Positions 60,427 to 64,000 of a DNA stretch of 64,000 nucleotides are shown here, piece by piece; within the stretch, counting starts at the first letter, position 1; every line of letters starts with the position of its first letter. Location: positions 62,001 through 126,000 of the forward strand of contig JANQMN010000034.1 of assembly GCA_028280065.1 (NCBI GenBank), written 5' to 3'. Under the pieces are notes generated by a model that had not been told where the DNA came from, did not search any database, and saw nothing but the letters and a program-made list of their open reading frames with translations. The translations under genes and the position numbers were made by a program. The stretch is from Hahella sp. (GTDB lineage: Bacteria; Pseudomonadota; Gammaproteobacteria; Pseudomonadales; Oleiphilaceae).

Positions 60427-61436
60427 TGCGGCATCCCATCCAGAATCCGTAACTGGTTGGCAACCTTTTTCGCGGTTTGCACCGGCACTTCGCCGACGAC
60501 AGTCACCGCATACACGGTGTCGGCAACTTTTTTGTGCCTGGTGTAGGCTGAAGTGGCACCCATGCGCGATGCGCCCTCCGGAATGCCGGTTGCTGACTGG
60601 GGCTCCACGAAAACACTAAACATGGCCAAGCCGTCGGAATACACTTGGGTGCGGCTGCTTTCCGGCAATACACTATCCCGCCCAGTCACATAGTCTGCAT
60701 GCTTAAATCCGTCAGGCAACCATTTTAACTGCCAGCGGTGCGAAAGCGGAGCAGTCACATTCATGGCCGCGTTACCTGCATCGTCACTATGATCCAACAA
60801 CACCCCGCCGGCATCGACAGCGAAGGCTTCGTCCGGAATCGTACTTCCCAAACGCAGGTCGGTAAACTGAAAGTGCTCCAAAACCTCACCCTGTGCGCCG
60901 GTCAGGATCGATTTCATCAACAGCCCGGTCTGTTTTTCCAGCCACAGGAGATAACTATAACGAAACTGGTCTTTAGCGATTATCGCCACTTTTACAACTT
61001 CATAACCACTGAGGCGTTCGATCCCGGCGACATGGATGCTATAAGCCTCTTTAAGCGGCACAATATCAGAAAAATCGCTATTTAAAGGGCCAACGGGAAG
61101 AGATTGCTCCAAGCGTACCTGTTTGTTTCCGGGGAAAATACAGATCACATGGTCGTCCTTGCGAATGATTTCCCTGGGCTCGCCATCCAGCGCAACCAGA
61201 CGTTCCTGTTCGATACCGTTCTTATAGCGGTGCAATAAGCGCATCGAACTCATATCCTGCCCGCGGCTGTAGACAATCGTTCCTTCGTAGTTCTGCGTCT
61301 TTCTCGCTTCTACCATCATCGCCAGCCAATCTGCCGGGTCATCAGAGTTCATTGCCAGGCAGGTAGCGACAAAACTCATCAAGCAAGCAAAAGACAACAG
61401 GCGTTTAACTGCCCTCGCACTTATCAAACTTCCCAA
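60423..61436 (-). CDS. mucB: sigma-E regulatory protein MucB/RseB
   Basis: A 337-residue periplasmic protein that binds the anti-sigma factor and protects it from the first protease cut, releasing it on lipopolysaccharide signals. A signal peptide (through about residue 28) precedes the lipoprotein-carrier-like domain (WLAMMVEARKTQNYEGTIVY), and the MucB-type C-terminal domain contains LSHRWQLKWLPDGFK. It starts four bases after mucA. Confidence 0.95.
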   Translation of the reverse strand: MGSLISARAVKRLLSFACLMSFVATCLAMNSDDPADWLAMMVEARKTQNYEGTIVYSRGQDMSSMRLLHRYKNGIEQERLVALDGEPREIIRKDDHVICIFPGNKQVRLEQSLPVGPLNSDFSDIVPLKEAYSIHVAGIERLSGYEVVKVAIIAKDQFRYSYLLWLEKQTGLLMKSILTGAQGEVLEHFQFTDLRLGSTIPDEAFAVDAGGVLLDHSDDAGNAAMNVTAPLSHRWQLKWLPDGFKHADYVTGRDSVLPESSRTQVYSDGLAMFSVFVEPQSATGIPEGASRMGATSAYTRHKKVADTVYAVTVVGEVPVQTAKKVANQLRILDGMPQ

Positions 61437-61439
61437 AGC

Positions 61440-62135
61440 CTATTCACTCTCCGCTTCAAAACTGGTTAATCTGGCAAACGGTATGGCGCTCTTGCCTGAG
61501 TTGAAGGCCGCATGCCCACTATGCCGCATTAAATATTCGGCCAGCCTTTCCTCATGCTCAGCAGAAAACTCGATAGCATCTTCCTGGTTTGCCAACAACT
61601 CAACATCTTGCAACGTTTCTACGGCCGGTGCATGTTCAACTAACTGTTGAGTCGGTTGACTATCCGGCTGAACACTGCCGAACTGAACAGTCAGGACCGC
61701 CAGGAATGCCACGGATGCCGCAACAGCCAAACCTTTCCACCAGTGTGTCTGTACGCCGGAAGTAGTTTGCTTCCTGGAAGCAAGCAACGTCACCTTATTT
61801 GACGCTGTCTTGATTTCCGTTTCGGATTGTGAATCTTCGCTTCTTTCCGCGTTATCGAAAGCGGAGTTAGCTGGATCGATTTCATCCAATACGTCACTAT
61901 CCAATGCGGCATCATCCAATGCGGCACTATCCAGTGCGGCATTTATACCTTTGGTTAGATCCACACCAGCCCACGCGGCCTCTTCAGGGCGCATTGCCGC
62001 TTTCATTTGGTGAAATCGACGCCAGGTTTCCGTAACCTCCTGGTCATGGCTCTGGGCGAGAATCTTACGCATCTCCAATTCATCCGCCTGGTCATCCAGC
62101 AATGCGGAAATGGACTCTTTTAGTTTATCTTTCAT
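61440..62135 (-). CDS. mucA: anti-sigma factor MucA/RseA
   Basis: A 231-residue transmembrane anti-sigma factor that holds AlgU at the inner membrane. The cytoplasmic N-terminal part (MKDKLKESISALLDDQADELE, WRRFHQMKAAM) matches the RseA N-terminal domain. A transmembrane helix lies at about residues 133-153, and the rest is periplasmic, where MucB binds. The protein is longer than P. aeruginosa MucA because of an acidic linker (about residues 64-128) that includes a five-residue AALDS/D repeat encoded by 15-bp tandem repeats. Cleavage would be by an AlgW/DegS protease and RseP. Confidence 0.95.
   Translation of the reverse strand: MKDKLKESISALLDDQADELEMRKILAQSHDQEVTETWRRFHQMKAAMRPEEAAWAGVDLTKGINAALDSAALDDAALDSDVLDEIDPANSAFDNAERSEDSQSETEIKTASNKVTLLASRKQTTSGVQTHWWKGLAVAASVAFLAVLTVQFGSVQPDSQPTQQLVEHAPAVETLQDVELLANQEDAIEFSAEHEERLAEYLMRHSGHAAFNSGKSAIPFARLTSFEAESE
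61883..61942 (-). repeat. four 15-bp tandem repeats within mucA
   Basis: Four successive 15-base units, variants of CATCCAATGCGGCAT as read on the plus strand (61883-61897, 61898-61912, 61913-61927, 61928-61942). Copies two to four differ from each other at one to three positions, and the first is more diverged. They encode the AALDS/AALDD stretch of the MucA linker. Gains or losses would stay in frame. Confidence 0.85.
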
Positions 62136-62195
62136 CTTTTACTGCCTCTACTTCAGATTCAGGAAAATAGCAATCCTGAATCCTTTAACAAGTTC

Positions 62196-62792
62196 TTACG
62201 CTGTTGCTGCCGTATGGTCCAACAATGGCGCGATGCTCCCTTCCACCGCCTCTCTTGCACGGAAAATCCTTGACCGAACCGTGCCGACGGGGCATTGCAT
62301 GATTTCGGCGATTTCTTCATAACTTAGGCCGTCAAATTCTCGCAAACTCAATGCGGCCCGCAGGTCTTCCGGGAGACCTTGAATAGCTTTGAACAATACA
62401 GCCTGCAACTGATCTTTCTGTAAATGTTTTTCCGGGGAATTGGCATCCTTCAGGCCACCGCTGCCTTCCCAATACACCGCATCTTCCAGCTCCACATCAC
62501 TCCCAGGCGGCTTCCTGCCCTGGGCGGCGAGGGCATTTTTTGCGCAGTTGACCGCAATCCGAAACAACCAGGTATAGAAAGCGCTATCCCCACGAAACGA
62601 ACCCATGGCGCGGTATGCCTTGATAAAGGTCTCCTGGGCGACATCCATTGCTTCGTGAGAATCCTTAACATACCGATTAATGAGGGCCAGTACCTTTGAT
62701 TGATATTTCATCACCAACAGGTCAAAAGCGCGCCGGTCACCACGCTGGACGCGTTCCACCAGCTGCTGATCCGTATTTGTATTCGTTGTCAT
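62196..62792 (-). CDS. algU: envelope-stress sigma factor AlgU/RpoE
   Basis: A 198-residue ECF sigma factor directing the outer-membrane stress and exopolysaccharide regulon. Region 2 reads AFDLLVMKYQSKVLALINRY and GDSAFYTWLFRIAVN. Region 4 is SLREFDGLSYEEIAEIMQCP followed by VGTVRSRIFRARE. I place the start at ATG 62792, where homology to other RpoE begins (MTTNTNTDQQLVERV). A second in-frame ATG at 62891 would add 33 Ser/Gln/Ala-rich residues and has a slightly better ribosome binding site. A sigma-E-type promoter lies upstream, so it is probably self-regulated. Confidence 0.95.
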   Translation of the reverse strand: MTTNTNTDQQLVERVQRGDRRAFDLLVMKYQSKVLALINRYVKDSHEAMDVAQETFIKAYRAMGSFRGDSAFYTWLFRIAVNCAKNALAAQGRKPPGSDVELEDAVYWEGSGGLKDANSPEKHLQKDQLQAVLFKAIQGLPEDLRAALSLREFDGLSYEEIAEIMQCPVGTVRSRIFRAREAVEGSIAPLLDHTAATA

Positions 62793-62931
62793 AACTGCTG
62801 AAGCCGTCTGTTGGGATTCTGCTGAAGCACAGCTGTTGTAAGATTGCGCAAAACTTCCATCTGAGCTGTTTGATACCAGTTGTAATGCCATATATTGCCT
62901 GTTTCAGAGCTATAATTTCGTCATTTAGCTA

Positions 62932-62958
62932 ATAGACAGCAGCACAGAGTTTTAGTTC
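62932..62958 (-). promoter_or_regulatory. algU: candidate sigma-E/AlgU promoter of algU
   Basis: Read on the minus strand, GAACTA (62958-62953), a 16-base spacer and TCTAT (62936-62932) match the ECF sigma-E pattern (GAACTT, 16-17 bases, TCTGA-like). It lies just upstream of both candidate algU starts. Autoregulation is known for E. coli rpoE and P. aeruginosa algU. Confidence 0.55.
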
Positions 62959-63092
62959 ACTAAAAACAGGCTATTTCTTAAAGTTAGTTCATTCTGCAAT
63001 ATAAAGACTATATTAATCCATTGATACATGCGTACTGCAAACTTAATCGGCGCGATAAACGCCAGATAGTAAACCGGCTAAAACAAATATCA

Positions 63093-64000
63093 TGAAAACG
63101 ACTTTTACCCATGACGTGCTGGTGATCGGAACCGGTGCAGCGGGGCTTTCGGTTGCCCTCAACCTGCCCAAACAGCTTTCCATCGCCTTAATTTCCAAAA
63201 CCTCGCTAAAGAGCGGCTCCACACTTTGGGCTCAGGGAGGCATAGCAGCCGTATTGGACAGTGAAGACAGCATCGAATCACACATTCAGGACACGCTTGT
63301 CGCAGGTGCCGGCCTTTGTCGAGAAGAGGCAGTGCGTTTCACGGTGGAAAACGGTCCGAAGGCCATCGAGTGGCTGGTTTCCCAAGGCGTAAAATTCGAT
63401 ATCGACGAATCAAGCTCCGATCCCCGCAAGTTTCACCTCACCAAAGAGGGCGGTCATAGTCATCGACGTATTTTGCATTCGGCGGATGCTACAGGTCTGG
63501 AACTGTCCGGTTCGTTGGCAGACCGTATTTTCGAAAATGACAATATTACGGTGTATGAAAACCGGGTAGGCGTCGACCTGATTACCCATCGGAAACTCAT
63601 GTTGCCGGGCAATCGATGCGTCGGCGCTTATGTACTTAACATTGAAAACGGCCTCGTAGAGACGTTTGCGGCCCGCTCCGTTGTGCTAGCTACAGGGGGC
63701 GCCAGCAAAGTTTATCTATACACCAGCAATCCCGACGTCGCAACCGGAGATGGCATTGCGATGGCATGGCGCGCGGGTTGCCGGGTCGGCAACATGGAAT
63801 TCAATCAATTTCATCCGACTTGCCTGTACCATCCGCAAGCAAAATCATTCCTAATCACGGAGGCTGTGCGTGGCGAAGGCGGGAAGCTGCTGCTACCTGA
63901 CGGTACCCGGTTCATGGATAACTTTGATCAACGCGCTGAGCTAGCGCCCAGAGATGTGGTGGCCAGGGCCATCGACCATGAAATGAAAAGGCTCGGAGCG
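63093..64000 (+). CDS. nadB: L-aspartate oxidase, 5' part
   Basis: The first 302 codons of NadB, cut by the window edge. It is a flavoprotein oxidising L-aspartate to iminoaspartate for NAD synthesis. The FAD-binding loop [15 protein letters not shown] is at residues 9-23. Further on are [50 protein letters not shown] and [13 protein letters not shown], all diagnostic of NadB. ATG 63093 gives the normal N-terminus. It is divergent from algU, as in Pseudomonas. Confidence 0.96.

Overview
The window is a chromosomal segment of a gammaproteobacterium. Gene content and order match the Pseudomonas-like part of the class (Pseudomonadales in the broad sense, including Oceanospirillales/Cellvibrionales-type marine lineages). 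The evidence is the complete algU-mucABCD-lepA-lepB-rnc-era-recO-pdxJ run, gacS beside cysM, relA-mazG beside rlmD, the glnD-dapC-yffB-dapD-dapE run and mutS-fdxA. I cannot name the genus. Nearly all of the window is core genome. I see no tRNA, rRNA, insertion sequence, prophage or CRISPR array.

Layout. (1) 1-3.5 kb: a visibly AT-richer accessory patch on the + strand with a sulfotransferase-like protein, a GT1-type glycosyltransferase, an ATP-grasp ligase and a possible 42-residue peptide. It looks like a small tailoring cluster of unknown product. (2) 3.7-6.8 kb: mutS and fdxA. (3) 6.8-22.1 kb, minus strand: the translation/envelope superoperon rpsB-tsf-pyrH-frr-uppS-cdsA-dxr-rseP-bamA-skp-lpxD-fabZ-lpxA-lpxB-rnhB plus a DUF4124 gene. 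It links ribosome assembly, isoprenoid, phospholipid and lipid A synthesis, and outer-membrane protein insertion. Hairpins lie at the rpsB/tsf, tsf/pyrH and rseP/bamA junctions. (4) 22.5-30.7 kb, + strand: map, glnD and the succinylase branch of lysine/diaminopimelate synthesis. (5) 30.7-35.5 kb, minus strand: a large secreted RTX/DUF4214 protein, then a formaldehyde detoxification operon (adhC-fghA) with an eIF-2B-family protein as third gene. (6) 35.5-36.1 kb: a 600-base AT-rich gap with two palindromes and two tiny ORFs. (7) 36.1-43.3 kb, minus strand: rsmJ, a small unknown gene, uppP, tsaB, adk, an HDOD protein and ppc. (8) 43.6-49 kb: a small + strand gene, then mazG, relA, a broken rlmD and cysM. 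(9) 49.2-52.1 kb: the GacS/BarA hybrid kinase. (10) 52.2-62.9 kb, minus strand: pdxJ, recO, era, rnc, a DUF4845 gene, lepB, lepA, mucD, mucC, mucB, mucA and algU. This is the envelope-stress sigma factor with its regulators, together with translation and secretion housekeeping. (11) 63.1 kb to the edge: the 5' part of nadB, divergent from algU.

The two envelope-stress parts fit together. RseP (region 3) is the intramembrane protease that would cleave MucA (region 10) to free AlgU, and BamA/Skp/Lpx proteins are classical members of that regulon. Points worth a second look are the accessory cluster at the left edge, the palindrome/micro-ORF region, the eIF-2B-like gene in the formaldehyde operon, the decayed rlmD, the 15-bp tandem repeat in mucA, and the junction where the rpoS-to-dnaE block of Pseudomonas is absent.
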